The notes beneath the pieces were generated by a model. That model searched no databases, was not told the DNA's origin, and worked only from the letters and a program-made list of their open reading frames with translations. A DNA stretch of 64,000 nt from Alphaproteobacteria bacterium (lineage in GTDB: Bacteria > Pseudomonadota > Alphaproteobacteria > Micavibrionales > Micavibrionaceae), in assembly GCA_017302165.1 (NCBI GenBank), contig JAFLCW010000001.1, positions 930,001 to 994,000 of the forward strand, written 5' to 3'. The translations under genes and the position numbers were made by a program. Every line of letters starts with the position of its first letter. Position 1 is the first letter of the stretch. Of the stretch, positions 49,288 to 58,481 are shown one piece after another.

Positions 49288-50385
49288 CTATTCCTCTTGC
49301 GCGGCGATGTTTTGATCCGCGAGTGTCAACATCACCCCCAGCCAGCGCCAGCGCGGCGTATCGTCATCATCCGCCACAGATGGGCCCGGCAGGGTACAAT
49401 TAATGCGCGTGCGCGGCTGGTCAATAGGTTCTGACAACCTAATCTCAACACGTCCTTTAGAGGGTATATCAAGGCGCGGTTTTCTCTGGCCGCTCACAAA
49501 GCAAGCCAAATTCTGGGTATAGGCCGCGAGATCAGGGGTGAGCGTAAACCCAATGGCGGGCAACGTGCTATCCAGACGGGATGATTCCGGCACCAGATCC
49601 GTCACCGGAAGCGGAAGCGCATTCGCCGCCATAATAAAACGGTCAATACCCCCGTATCGTTCGGTAATGTTGAACCGGGGTAATGTCATGCGGTCTGCCC
49701 GGTCATATGCCGCACCGGAGTGCTGACCAAAGGCCGCCTTAAACCCCATGCGGGAGACAATATTCCGGTATGTCACATCATATTCGCCGAACGGATAGGC
49801 GAAAAAATCAGGCATATCTCCCATCTGCTCACGATACAAACTCACGGCACTGTTCAGGTACCGTTTGATGTCGGTTTCAGGTAAATGCGTTAAACGGCCA
49901 TAATACGCCGGATGAATGCCCAAAGTCACCAAACCTGTATCCTTTAACTGACGCAAATCATGCCAAGAAACATGGTTATGTGCGCCTTTATTTGTGGTGC
50001 CCGGTGCCACAAAAACAGTAAAAGGAAATTGATACGACATCAAAATCGGCGCGGCGATATCCACAATCGATGTATGTCCGCCATCAAATGTGATCACCAC
50101 AGATTGATCGGGGATGTCCTGTCCTGTTTCAAAGGCCTTAATCACATCGGGCAGGGAGAGAACGTGGTATCCTCCATCTTTGAGTTCCCGCATCTGGTTT
50201 TTGAACTGCTCCACCCGGACAGACCCGTTCGGATAGGCGTCGTCCCCAATGCGGTGATAGGCAAAGATCACCGCTTTGTGCCGATCCGCCTCAAGGACGG
50301 GCGGGGCAGGGCTGTCCGCGTGCGCCGACGGCATTCCGGCGGACAGACAGGTCACGATCAAAAAGAGGTAAAAAATCCGTAACAT
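49288..50385 (-). CDS. NodB-fold polysaccharide-deacetylase-family protein with degraded metal ligands
   Basis: 365 residues. Signal peptide (core IFYLFLIVTCLSAGMPSAHA), then a NodB fold: motif 1 ITFDGGHTS, motif 2 region GIHPAYYGRL, motif 3 FFAYPFGEYD, and a distal strand with RFNITERYGG. Compared with the canonical TFDDG and H-x-x-x-H motifs, the second Asp of motif 1 is Gly and the second His of motif 2 is Tyr, so two of three metal ligands are missing. A C-terminal ~110-residue region carries an added, probably beta-sandwich, domain. Predicted periplasmic; a binding rather than hydrolytic role is possible. Confidence 0.78.
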   Translation of the reverse strand: MLRIFYLFLIVTCLSAGMPSAHADSPAPPVLEADRHKAVIFAYHRIGDDAYPNGSVRVEQFKNQMRELKDGGYHVLSLPDVIKAFETGQDIPDQSVVITFDGGHTSIVDIAAPILMSYQFPFTVFVAPGTTNKGAHNHVSWHDLRQLKDTGLVTLGIHPAYYGRLTHLPETDIKRYLNSAVSLYREQMGDMPDFFAYPFGEYDVTYRNIVSRMGFKAAFGQHSGAAYDRADRMTLPRFNITERYGGIDRFIMAANALPLPVTDLVPESSRLDSTLPAIGFTLTPDLAAYTQNLACFVSGQRKPRLDIPSKGRVEIRLSEPIDQPRTRINCTLPGPSVADDDDTPRWRWLGVMLTLADQNIAAQEE

Positions 50386-50518
50386 AAGGTTTATGTGGTT
50401 ACTCTATTTTTCTCCAAAAAACCAGAACAGATCAAGGGTTTTTCCGGTCACTTGATCTTTCGGCAAAAGGTCTTAAGTTAAGACAGATTAATCCTTATTT
50501 TTTTCATAGGCGAATAAT

Positions 50519-51109
50519 ATGACCCATATTCTTGATAACTCTGCGCTCGACACCCTGTTTCGTACCGCCAGAACCTATAACAACTGGCAGAAAAAAGACG
50601 TGCCAGATGATCTGTTGCATCGTGTTTTCGACCTGATGAAATGGGCACCCACCAGCGTGAATTGTTCCCCGTTTCGGGCGGTTTTTGTCAAATCTGAAGC
50701 TGAAAAAGCAAAATTGCTCCCGCTGGTAGATAAAGGAAATCTGGTGAAAACGCAGAGCGCGCCGGTCACAGCCATTTTTGCGTTTGATCATGAATTTTAT
50801 ACGCATTTACCCCGGTTGTTTCCGCACACAGATGCCAAAAGCTGGTTCACGGGCAATTCAGCGTTGGCAGATGAAACAGCATGGCGCAACGGAACATTGC
50901 AGGCGGCCTATTTTATGATGGCGGCGCGCGCTTTGGGGCTGGATTGTGGCCCGATGTCCGGTTTTGATAAAGATGGAGCCAAAAAAGTCTTTTTCCCAGA
51001 TCAAAATGTGACGGTGAATTTTCTGTGTAATCTAGGCTACGGCGACCCGGCCAGTGTGTATCCCCGTTCGCCGCGATTTGATTTCGCGGATGTTTGCCGA
51101 ATTGTGTGA
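50519..51109 (+). CDS. RutE-like nitroreductase / malonic semialdehyde reductase family
   Basis: 196 residues, FMN-dependent nitroreductase fold. RutE/HadB-type features: RTYNNWQKKDVPDDLL, MKWAPTSVNCSPFR and LGLDCGPMSGFD. It reduces malonic semialdehyde in pyrimidine degradation in the type member; the other rut genes are not adjacent, so a general NADH-dependent reductase role is equally likely. Its stop overlaps the tsaB start by 1 base (TGATG). Confidence 0.82.
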   Translation: MTHILDNSALDTLFRTARTYNNWQKKDVPDDLLHRVFDLMKWAPTSVNCSPFRAVFVKSEAEKAKLLPLVDKGNLVKTQSAPVTAIFAFDHEFYTHLPRLFPHTDAKSWFTGNSALADETAWRNGTLQAAYFMMAARALGLDCGPMSGFDKDGAKKVFFPDQNVTVNFLCNLGYGDPASVYPRSPRFDFADVCRIV

Positions 51110-51816
51110 TGCGTATTCTGGCATTTGATACGGCTTTGGGCGGATGTGCGGTGGCGTGTTTACACGTTAATCCGAACAGTCCCGAGCCACATCAACAAGC
51201 TGTCCGCCGAGTGGAAACGGCTCGCGATCAGGCGCGTATTCTGGTGCCCCTTATTCAGGATACATTGGCTGAATTATCGTGGACGTTGGATGAGCTTGAT
51301 CTGATTGTCACCACGACGGGGCCCGGATCTTTTACCGGGCTTCGTCTCGGGCTATCGACGGCACGGGCATTGTCTCTCGCTTTGAATAAACCGGTGGTGG
51401 GTGTGGAGACGCTCTCTGTTTTGGCGCATCAAGTCACGGGTTCTGACCCGGTGGCGGTGATTCTTGAAACCAAACGCACGGATTATTATTTTCAAACCTT
51501 CTTACCTGGGGGGATACCTCAATCCTCCCCCCAATCTCTGTCCACAGAGGCCATCATCGATGTGTTATCGGCTAACCCCTACCGCGTGATTGGGGATGCG
51601 CTGAATAGACTAGAAGCAGATATGGGGAAAGATAAGTTTCAACATATTTGCCTTCAGCCCTTATCGGTTACACTGCTGGATCCCTATGTCTTGGCGTATC
51701 AAGGGCGAAGTCTTTTTCAAAAGGGCATTCAAAACAACACGGAACCTTTATATCTTAGGGATGCGGATGTCAGCTTCTCAAAAAAACCGGTTCGCTATCT
51801 GGCCAGACATGAATGA
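51109..51816 (+). CDS. tsaB: tRNA threonylcarbamoyladenosine biosynthesis protein TsaB
   Basis: ASKHA-fold partner of TsaD in t6A synthesis on tRNAs reading ANN codons. From ATG 51109 (MRILAFDTALGG) 235 residues; a five-residue longer start at 51094 lies inside the preceding gene. Conserved ITVTTGPGSFTGLRLGLSTARALSLAL-type segment is at about 65-90. Start chosen because TGATG couples it to the upstream gene. Confidence 0.92.
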   Translation: MRILAFDTALGGCAVACLHVNPNSPEPHQQAVRRVETARDQARILVPLIQDTLAELSWTLDELDLIVTTTGPGSFTGLRLGLSTARALSLALNKPVVGVETLSVLAHQVTGSDPVAVILETKRTDYYFQTFLPGGIPQSSPQSLSTEAIIDVLSANPYRVIGDALNRLEADMGKDKFQHICLQPLSVTLLDPYVLAYQGRSLFQKGIQNNTEPLYLRDADVSFSKKPVRYLARHE

Positions 51817-51828
51817 CGCATCCGTCGA

Positions 51829-52662
51829 TTAATGAGAGAGTTCCCGGCTCCGCGTCTGGGCTTTGATAACACTGTCCTGAAGAATTTTTTGCCAGCGCCC
51901 ATCCATCAAAACAGACAGGCCGGCTTCGGTGGTACCGCCGGGGCTGGTCACATTTTGGCGCAGAATGTCCGGGGGGGTATGAGAGTCCGCTTCGGCCAGT
52001 GCCCCTGCGCCAATCATGGTCTGCCGCGCCAAGCGGCTTGCGAGTTCATGGGGTAACCCTGCTTCAAGACCCGCCTTTACCAGACATTCAATCATGTAAA
52101 AGATATAGGCAGGACCACTGCCCGATACGGCCGTCACGGCATCCATTAACGATTCATCTTCAACCCACTCGACCGCGCCCGTCGGAGCCAGTGCCGCATG
52201 CGCCAGATGCATTTGGGTGACAAAGATATCAGGTTTTGTCACGGCAACTGTTATGCCCTTGCCGATACGCGCTGGTGTATTGGGCATGGCGCGGATCAGG
52301 GGTTGTCCGGCCGGAAAGGATTTTTGTAAGGTGCCCAGCGTCATCCCTGCGGCAATGGATACAACGGGTACAGAATCCGGTAGAAATCGCGCCAGTTGAT
52401 CACACACTTTGGAAACCAAGGCGGGTTTAACGGCAATAACCACAATATCTGGTGTCATTCTCGCCTCGGCCATATCGGCGATCTGACGGAAATGGTGCAT
52501 ATGGGGGGAGGATATCGGGAGGTCAGAAGGCTCCACAATATCAATCCGCGACGTGAGGCGTGAATTATCCCAGGCCTCAGCCAAGGCCGCCCCCATCTTG
52601 CCGCACCCAATCAGGGCAATATGAACATTTCGAATATAACGCCACGGCATGGGCTTAAGCAC
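51829..52662 (-). CDS. proC: Pyrroline-5-carboxylate reductase
   Basis: Last step of proline synthesis. The longest reading gives 277 residues with NADPH motif IALIGCGKMGAALAEAW near residue 15 and the C-terminal signature ASRLARQTMIGAGALAEA..RQNVTSPGGTTEAGL. The start is uncertain: ATG 52662 or the ATG at 52650 (MPWRYI) are both in frame. It overlaps the YbjN-type gene by 8 bp at most, indicating coupling on the minus strand. Confidence 0.95.
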   Translation of the reverse strand: MLKPMPWRYIRNVHIALIGCGKMGAALAEAWDNSRLTSRIDIVEPSDLPISSPHMHHFRQIADMAEARMTPDIVVIAVKPALVSKVCDQLARFLPDSVPVVSIAAGMTLGTLQKSFPAGQPLIRAMPNTPARIGKGITVAVTKPDIFVTQMHLAHAALAPTGAVEWVEDESLMDAVTAVSGSGPAYIFYMIECLVKAGLEAGLPHELASRLARQTMIGAGALAEADSHTPPDILRQNVTSPGGTTEAGLSVLMDGRWQKILQDSVIKAQTRSRELSH

Positions 52663-53173
52663 TTCCTGCGCTGTCCATCAAGGCCAGAGATAAAGAGGCG
52701 GAATCCGGCATTTGATTTTGACGCGATAAGAGCGAAAATACAGGCATGTATCGTTCACACTCATTCAAGGCGATATCAACCAGATCTTCAATATGTTCAG
52801 CACCTGACCCCCCGGTCATACCGCGGAATAGGCTGGTGTGGCGAAATCTCGGGATTTTTACATCCTCGCGGATATCAAAATGACCCAGCCAGATATCCGC
52901 ATTCATCGTCGCCAATGCCTTGGCGGCGTCAGACCGGGCAGAAGGGGCAATGACCACATCCATTTCACACGAAAACTGCATTGCGCTATATTCTTCCTGC
53001 CATAAAAAATGCAGACGATATTGACCGCGTTTACCTGAGACATGAACGGTCAGTTCATCTTCGCTGTGTCGGTCGAACGCCCAATCCTGAATAGAAAAGA
53101 CTTCTTCCACCCAATCCAGCGGGTTGCTCACATCCTCAAAAATTTCGGTTTCTTTGGCAATCGTGCTGGTCAT
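52655..53173 (-). CDS. YbjN-domain protein
   Basis: 172 residues of the YbjN family (DUF1790), with NPLDWVEEVFSIQDWAFDRHSEDELTV at the N-terminus and LATMNADIWLGHFDIREDVKIPRFRHTSLFRG in the centre. Type III secretion chaperone-like fold is known for related proteins. Cytoplasmic. It is placed ahead of proC and after the UbiK-like gene, an order common in alphaproteobacteria. Function not defined. Confidence 0.85.
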   Translation of the reverse strand: MTSTIAKETEIFEDVSNPLDWVEEVFSIQDWAFDRHSEDELTVHVSGKRGQYRLHFLWQEEYSAMQFSCEMDVVIAPSARSDAAKALATMNADIWLGHFDIREDVKIPRFRHTSLFRGMTGGSGAEHIEDLVDIALNECERYMPVFSLLSRQNQMPDSASLSLALMDSAGSA

Positions 53174-53179
53174 GCGGTG

Positions 53180-53491
53180 CTATTTCTTCTTGGTGGGTTT
53201 CTTTTTAGACGGGGGTTTGGTCTGACGTGTTGGGGGCGATTTTTTAGGTGCCGAAGACGATGTCTTTTTGGCACCTTCCAGTTGATCCACACGCCGTACC
53301 AAGGCGGTCACCATGGATTGCAGACGCTCAAAATCTTCTCTGGGCACGAGATCCAGACGATCCGCGACATCATCCACCCGAGCCTTGATGTCTTCTTTGA
53401 TCTGTGCCCGCACGCTGGAGAGCACGCTGACAGCACCGCCGGCCATTTTGGCTACATCATCCAGAAATTTGGGATCAGGTTTAAATGTCAT
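53180..53491 (-). CDS. UbiK/BMFP-type accessory factor
   Basis: 103 residues: the membrane fusogenic protein (BMFP) fold with amphipathic helix KFLDDVAKMAGGAVSVLSSV and a coiled-coil trimer (REDFERLQSMVTALVRRVDQLE), then a Lys/Pro/Thr-rich basic tail. Homologous to UbiK, an ubiquinone-biosynthesis scaffold partner of UbiJ; in alphaproteobacteria the role is presumed. Start at 53491. It lies just before the YbjN gene on the same strand. Confidence 0.83.
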   Translation of the reverse strand: MTFKPDPKFLDDVAKMAGGAVSVLSSVRAQIKEDIKARVDDVADRLDLVPREDFERLQSMVTALVRRVDQLEGAKKTSSSAPKKSPPTRQTKPPSKKKPTKKK

Positions 53492-53678
53492 AGGGTGCAG
53501 TAGCCTTATAAATTGCCCCTATGTGATACACACGAATCGATCGTGTCTTCAAGGCAGAAGGGGGGGCAGACGCACAGGAATCGGTGGATAAAAAAGGGGA
53601 TAGTTTTTATGCTCGCAAGGTGTATCCTTTGGGGCAGGAACAAAATTCATAACATGTGCATATAAGGGATAAAGACAT

Positions 53679-54668
53679 ATGATTATCGTAACAGGCGGTG
53701 CGGGGTTTATCGGGTCAAATCTGGTGGCCGGGCTCGAAGCCGCTGGGCACCGGGATATTGTGGTATGCGATGTTCTGGGCACCGAAGATAAATGGCGCAA
53801 TATTGCGGGGCGGGAACTTCGGGACATGGTGCATCCAGACCGCTTGTTTGATTTTTTACATACGTATAAGGACAACATCACCGCTATTTTTCATCTGGGG
53901 GCGATTTCATCTACCACGGAACGCGATGCGGATCTGATTATAGATATCAATTTTGTGCTCTCGCGTCGGCTTTGGAAATGGTGTGCCAAACACGATAAAC
54001 GCCTGATTTATGCGTCTTCTGCCGCAACCTATGGGGACGGAGAACAGGGGTTTGATGATACGGAAACGATTGACGCGCTCGCGCGGCTCAAACCTCTTAA
54101 CGCCTATGGATGGTCAAAACATGTGTTTGATCGCCGGGTGGCGCGGGTTCTGCTGGAAAAATCCGAAGGCGTCCCCGCTCAACATGTGGGGCTTAAATTC
54201 TTTAACGTATATGGCCCCAATGAATATCATAAAGGCGAGCAGATGAGCGTGGTGTGTAAGCTCTACCCCCAGATTATGGCCGGGGCTTCGGCACGATTAT
54301 TCAAATCCTATCATCCAAAATATGCTGATGGCGGACAGCTTCGGGATTTTGTCTGGGTGGAAGATTGTGTCAACGTCATGTTGTGGTTCTTAAATCACCC
54401 CCATGTGAATGGCCTCTTCAATGTGGGGTCGGGGACGGCACGGTCATTCAAGGATCTGGCGGAATCAGCTTTCAAAGCCGCCGGAAAAACGCCCAAGATC
54501 ACCTATATCGACATGCCGGAAACCCTTCGGCATAAATATCAGAATTTCACACAGGCCAACATGGCCAAACTCTATGCGGCGGGATACACACGTCCTATGA
54601 CGACGCTCGAAGACGGTGTCACCCAGTATATTCAAGGCTTCATGGCTAAGACCGATCCGTATCGTTAA
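53679..54668 (+). CDS. hldD: ADP-L-glycero-D-manno-heptose 6-epimerase
   Basis: Last step of ADP-heptose synthesis for LPS inner core. 329 residues, extended SDR: N-terminal GGAGFIGSNLVAGLEAAG, catalytic Ser/Tyr-Lys region (YASSAATYGDGEQGF, and NAYGWSKHVFDR), substrate loop GPNEYHKGEQMSVV and GGQLRDFVWVEDCVNVM. An AAGGGATA ribosome site precedes the ATG. Shows that the organism makes heptose-containing LPS. Confidence 0.95.
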   Translation: MIIVTGGAGFIGSNLVAGLEAAGHRDIVVCDVLGTEDKWRNIAGRELRDMVHPDRLFDFLHTYKDNITAIFHLGAISSTTERDADLIIDINFVLSRRLWKWCAKHDKRLIYASSAATYGDGEQGFDDTETIDALARLKPLNAYGWSKHVFDRRVARVLLEKSEGVPAQHVGLKFFNVYGPNEYHKGEQMSVVCKLYPQIMAGASARLFKSYHPKYADGGQLRDFVWVEDCVNVMLWFLNHPHVNGLFNVGSGTARSFKDLAESAFKAAGKTPKITYIDMPETLRHKYQNFTQANMAKLYAAGYTRPMTTLEDGVTQYIQGFMAKTDPYR

Positions 54669-54688
54669 TCGTATTTTTAAAGAAAGCC

Positions 54689-54747
54689 GCATGAAGAAAA
54701 ATATGTGACGAATTGATATTGCATATTTTTCTGGTATTTCTTCATGC
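54689..54747 (+). other. Long interrupted hairpin in the hldD-lgt gap
   Basis: AGAAAAATATG (54695-54705) pairs perfectly with CATATTTTTCT (54722-54732). The flanks GCATGA (54689-54694) and TCATGC (54742-54747) also pair, leaving a 9-nt bulge; alternatively GCATGAAGAAA (54689-54699) pairs as 11 bp with TTTCTTCATGC (54737-54747). The two pairings are mutually exclusive. It sits 20 bp downstream of hldD and 20 bp upstream of lgt, without a clear T-tract. Confidence 0.5.
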
Positions 54748-54766
54748 AACCTTTTAACAAAGGGGT

Positions 54767-55573
54767 ATGTTGTTCCCTGAGATAGATCCGGTCGCGTTTT
54801 CGCTGGGGCCCGTGGTGATCCGCTGGTACGCACTCGCCTATATCGCCGGTATCCTCTTGGGCTGGGTCTATGGCCTCTATTTGACCCGGCTTAACGCACC
54901 ACATAGGCCGACGCGTATCGATATTGATGATTTTCTGCCGTGGAGCGTTTTGGGGATCATCGCTGGGGGGCGCATCGGCTATGTTCTTTTTTATCAACCC
55001 GCTCTGATCCTTCATGACCCACTCTCTTTCTTCAAAATCTGGGAAGGGGGCATGTCATTCCACGGCGGTGCAACAGGGGTCATATTGGCACTCATTTTTT
55101 ATGCACGTCATGAAGCGATTTCGCTTTTGCGTCTGTCGGATATCTTTTGCGCCGCATGCCCGATTGGGATTGGTCTGGGTCGCTTGGCCAATTTCATCAA
55201 TGGGGAATTGTTTGGCCGGGTCACGTCATCTCCTTTGGGGATGGTGTTTCCACGCGGCGGGGATCAGCCGCGTCACCCCAGTCAGCTCTATGAAGCCGTT
55301 TTGGAAGGGCTGGTCATATTTGTTATCCTGTTTGTTCTGGTGCATCGTCAAACCATTCGGGCACGTCCCGGCATGATCACAGGTCTCTTTTTAATGTTAT
55401 ATGCGGGCTTTCGCATTTTTGTTGAATTCTTCCGGGAGCCCGATTTTCACTTGGGTCTATTCTTAGGGGCTGTTTCCATGGGACAAATTCTCTCTGTCCC
55501 CTTATTTATTCTGGGGGCGGGGGTGATGTTTTATGCGCTCCGTCAATCGCACGGGCATGTCGCCCCTCGTTGA
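54767..55573 (+). CDS. lgt: Prolipoprotein diacylglyceryl transferase
   Basis: Transfers diacylglycerol to the lipobox cysteine of prolipoproteins, in the inner membrane. 268 residues with about seven membrane segments and the signature GGRIGYVLFYQP, MSFHGGATGVILAL and GRLANFINGELFGR (catalytic region), and FREPDFHLG near the C-terminus. Ends inside the next gene (17-bp overlap). The AGGGG just upstream of the ATG is unusually close, so the start may be one codon later (TTG 54770). Confidence 0.95.
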   Translation: MLFPEIDPVAFSLGPVVIRWYALAYIAGILLGWVYGLYLTRLNAPHRPTRIDIDDFLPWSVLGIIAGGRIGYVLFYQPALILHDPLSFFKIWEGGMSFHGGATGVILALIFYARHEAISLLRLSDIFCAACPIGIGLGRLANFINGELFGRVTSSPLGMVFPRGGDQPRHPSQLYEAVLEGLVIFVILFVLVHRQTIRARPGMITGLFLMLYAGFRIFVEFFREPDFHLGLFLGAVSMGQILSVPLFILGAGVMFYALRQSHGHVAPR

Positions 55574-56648
55574 TCTCATCCGGGCGGACATCAGGCGCGA
55601 GGGGGCGATCTCCTTATCGAGATATATGGAGATGTGTCTCGCCCACCCTCAATACGGATATTACATGACCCGCGACCCGCTGGGGCTTTCGGGTGATTTC
55701 ACGACCGCCCCGGAAATATCCCAGATGTTTGGTGAACTCATCGGGATATGGCTTGCGGATACATGGATCAAGATGGGTGCGCCGGCCAAGGTTCATTTGG
55801 TGGAACTGGGCCCCGGCCGCGGCACGCTCATGCAAGATGCCCTTCGTGCGACGGGGCATGTGCCGGGTTTTCATGACGCGATATCGCTTCATCTGGTCGA
55901 AACAAGCCCGGTTTTGCGTGAAAGACAGGCCGTATCGTTATCACGATTTTTACCCGTCTGGCACGGGTCACTTGAGACGATTCCTGCAGATGCCCCGCTT
56001 TTGTGTCTGGGTAATGAGTTTCTTGATGCGCTCCCCGTGGATCAATTATGCTGGAGGCAAGACGGTTGGCAACAGATCAGGGTGACCCTGTCTGACAATA
56101 CGGACGAACCGTTTTGCTTTATGTGTCATCCGGCGCCGCCTGACCTGATTGCCGAAATCCCGCCGACCTTGCTTACACCAGAACCGGGAGAGAGGATTGA
56201 GGTCTCGCTTATTCTCAATCAATACTTAAAAAATCTTTTTTTACGTCTTCAAAAACAACAAGGATCTTGTCTTTTTATTGACTACGGCTATCGGCATTTC
56301 GCAACGGGGGATAGCGTCCAAGCCCTATATCGGCACCAACCCGTATCGATATTTATGACCCCCGGCGAGGCCGATATCACCGCCCATGTGAATTTTGAAA
56401 ATATTAAAAACCACGCCTTATCTGCCGGACTGACGGTTCATGATGTCCAGACTCAGGGTGAATTTTTAACCGCTATGGGGATTGACCATCGCCTGAAGGC
56501 CTTATTGGCATCGGCGACGTCAGCCCAAGCCCAAGATTTGCGTTCTGCCTATCATCGTCTTGTCTCCCCCGAACAGATGGGACGTTTGTTCAAGGTGATT
56601 GGTGTGACTTCTCATCCCGGTATGACTATGGCAGGATGGGCGGCATGA
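55557..56648 (+). CDS. MidA/NDUFAF7-like SAM-dependent methyltransferase
   Basis: From ATG 55557 the protein has 363 residues; 55533 is an alternative in frame. Class I SAM-dependent methyltransferase of the DUF185/MidA family (human NDUFAF7 methylates a complex I arginine). Characteristic segments: RADIRREGAISLSRYMEMCL, DFTTAPEISQMFGELIGIWL, VELGPGRGTLMQDALR, GNEFLDALPVDQ. Overlaps lgt at the 5' end and shares ATGA with pgeF at the 3' end. Target in bacteria not shown. Confidence 0.9.
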   Translation: MSPLVDLIRADIRREGAISLSRYMEMCLAHPQYGYYMTRDPLGLSGDFTTAPEISQMFGELIGIWLADTWIKMGAPAKVHLVELGPGRGTLMQDALRATGHVPGFHDAISLHLVETSPVLRERQAVSLSRFLPVWHGSLETIPADAPLLCLGNEFLDALPVDQLCWRQDGWQQIRVTLSDNTDEPFCFMCHPAPPDLIAEIPPTLLTPEPGERIEVSLILNQYLKNLFLRLQKQQGSCLFIDYGYRHFATGDSVQALYRHQPVSIFMTPGEADITAHVNFENIKNHALSAGLTVHDVQTQGEFLTAMGIDHRLKALLASATSAQAQDLRSAYHRLVSPEQMGRLFKVIGVTSHPGMTMAGWAA

Positions 56649-57442
56649 TTATCTTTTCACCCGAACAGTTTTTACCGCAACAAAAAGATGTGGTGTGCGG
56701 TTTTTTTGGCCGCCAAGGCGGGGTAAGTGCCGGGATATATGATTCCCTGAATTGCGGGCTGGCATCAGGGGATTCATTGGATTTGGTGCGTGAAAATAGA
56801 CGCCGTATCGCGCAACATTTAGGGGCGGACTCTTCCCCGATCACGCTTTATCAACACCATAGTGCAGACTGTCTTGTGGCAGATATTTCTTTTGCGCAAT
56901 ATATCGCCGAAGGGCACGCCCCCCCCAAGGGAGACGCGCTGGTCACCGATCAACCCGGTATTCTTTTAGGGGTGCTGACCGCCGATTGTGGGCCTGTCCT
57001 GTTCCAAGGGCGTAAATCGTCAGGTGAGGCCGTGGTCGGAGCCGCCCATGCCGGGTGGGGCGGTGCCTTGAAGGGCGTGTTAGAGCAAACGGTCAATCAG
57101 ATGATGGCTCTTGGCGCGGTGCCGGAAACGCTCCGGGCGGCGGTGGGGCCCTGCATCGCCCAAAAATCATACGAGGTCAGTGCCGGGTTTGAGCGTCCTT
57201 TTTTAGACCGGGATGAACAGGCAGAACAGTTTTTTAAATCCGGCACCCGGGATACTCATCTGATGTTTGATCTGTCCGGTTATATTGCCTTTCGGCTGGC
57301 GGGGGCAGGGGTTCCGGCGGTTATTTTGTCCGGGGTTGATACATATCGGTCCGAAGCGACCTGTTTTAGCTTTCGCCGGGCGACCCACCGGGGGGAGCCT
57401 TCCTATGGCCGCCAGATGTCTGCTATTATGATCCGTTCTTAA
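56645..57442 (+). CDS. pgeF: PgeF/YfiH-type purine nucleoside phosphorylase, laccase domain protein
   Basis: 265 residues from ATG 56645, which overlaps the previous stop as ATGA. Multicopper oxidase-like DUF152 protein; members act as adenosine phosphorylase/deaminase or peptidoglycan editing factor. The metal/active-site residues are in LTADCGPVLFQG and AAHAGWGGALKGVLE, with the C-terminal segment containing DTYRSEATCFSFRRATHRGEPSYGRQM. Cytoplasmic. Conserved operon order lgt-midA-pgeF-prs. Confidence 0.92.
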   Translation: MIIFSPEQFLPQQKDVVCGFFGRQGGVSAGIYDSLNCGLASGDSLDLVRENRRRIAQHLGADSSPITLYQHHSADCLVADISFAQYIAEGHAPPKGDALVTDQPGILLGVLTADCGPVLFQGRKSSGEAVVGAAHAGWGGALKGVLEQTVNQMMALGAVPETLRAAVGPCIAQKSYEVSAGFERPFLDRDEQAEQFFKSGTRDTHLMFDLSGYIAFRLAGAGVPAVILSGVDTYRSEATCFSFRRATHRGEPSYGRQMSAIMIRS

Positions 57443-57537
57443 CCGGGGGGCTGTTTTTATAATCCTGTTGATTTATGCGCCGGGTTTTTCTATCGTGCGG
57501 CCTAGTTCCTGATCACCTTTAACGTCTTGGCCTTACG

Positions 57538-58470
57538 ATGAAAATTATCGCCGGAAATTCGAACCGTCTTTTGGCAGAATCTATTTCCGCGTATCTAGGT
57601 GTCCCGTTGACCAAGGCGTCCATCCGCCGCTTTTCCGATATGGAAGTTTTCGTTGAAATCATGGAAAACGTGCGCGGCCAGGATGTCTTTATCATTCAGT
57701 CCACATCTTATCCGGCCAATGACAATTTAATGGAATTGCTGATCACGATTGACGCCTTGAAACGCGGATCGGCCAAACGCATCACGACGGTACTCCCTTA
57801 TTTCGGGTATGCCCGTCAGGATCGAAAGACGGGGGGGCGTACCCCCATTTCCGCCAAACTGGTGGCGAATTTGATTACCGCCGCCGGAACAGACCGCGTG
57901 TTAACCCTTGAACTCCATGCCGGGCAGATTCAGGGGTTTTTTGATATCCCGACAGATAATCTGATCGTGGGGCCTGTCTTTACCCCGCATATGGAAGAAA
58001 ATTTTACCCCCAGCGAGCTGGTGATGGTGTCCCCTGATGTCGGCGGCGTCGTGCGTGCCAGAGCCATGGCTAAACGACTGGATACAGATTTGGCGATTAT
58101 TGATAAACGCCGCGAAGCCGCTGGTGTCTCCGAAGTCATGAATGTGATCGGCGAGGTCGAGGGCAAAACCTGTATCCTGATCGATGACATTGTCGATTCC
58201 GCCGGAACGCTGTGTAATGCCGCGGTGGCGCTTAAAGAAAAAGGTGCCAAAGCAGTATATGCGTATGTGGTGCATGGCGTACTGTCGGGCGGCGCGGTGG
58301 CGCGCATATCGGCCTCACCGCTTGAAAAACTGATTATTACAGATTCCATTGCGGCCACGGAATCCGTTCGTCTGTCCCCGCATGTTCAACAATTATCGGT
58401 GGCCTCGCTGATGGGCGAAGCGATCAAAAGAATTTACGAAGAACGTTCAATCTCCGCCCTCTTTAAATAA
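57538..58470 (+). CDS. prs: Ribose-phosphate pyrophosphokinase
   Basis: Makes PRPP from ribose-5-phosphate and ATP for nucleotides, His and Trp. 310 residues: N-terminal [29 protein letters not shown] loop ([20 protein letters not shown]), PRPP-binding signature [18 protein letters not shown]. Normal class I length. 95 bp after pgeF, so perhaps its own promoter. Confidence 0.97.
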   Translation: MKIIAGNSNRLLAESISAYLGVPLTKASIRRFSDMEVFVEIMENVRGQDVFIIQSTSYPANDNLMELLITIDALKRGSAKRITTVLPYFGYARQDRKTGGRTPISAKLVANLITAAGTDRVLTLELHAGQIQGFFDIPTDNLIVGPVFTPHMEENFTPSELVMVSPDVGGVVRARAMAKRLDTDLAIIDKRREAAGVSEVMNVIGEVEGKTCILIDDIVDSAGTLCNAAVALKEKGAKAVYAYVVHGVLSGGAVARISASPLEKLIITDSIAATESVRLSPHVQQLSVASLMGEAIKRIYEERSISALFK

Positions 58471-58481
58471 GGAATACACGC

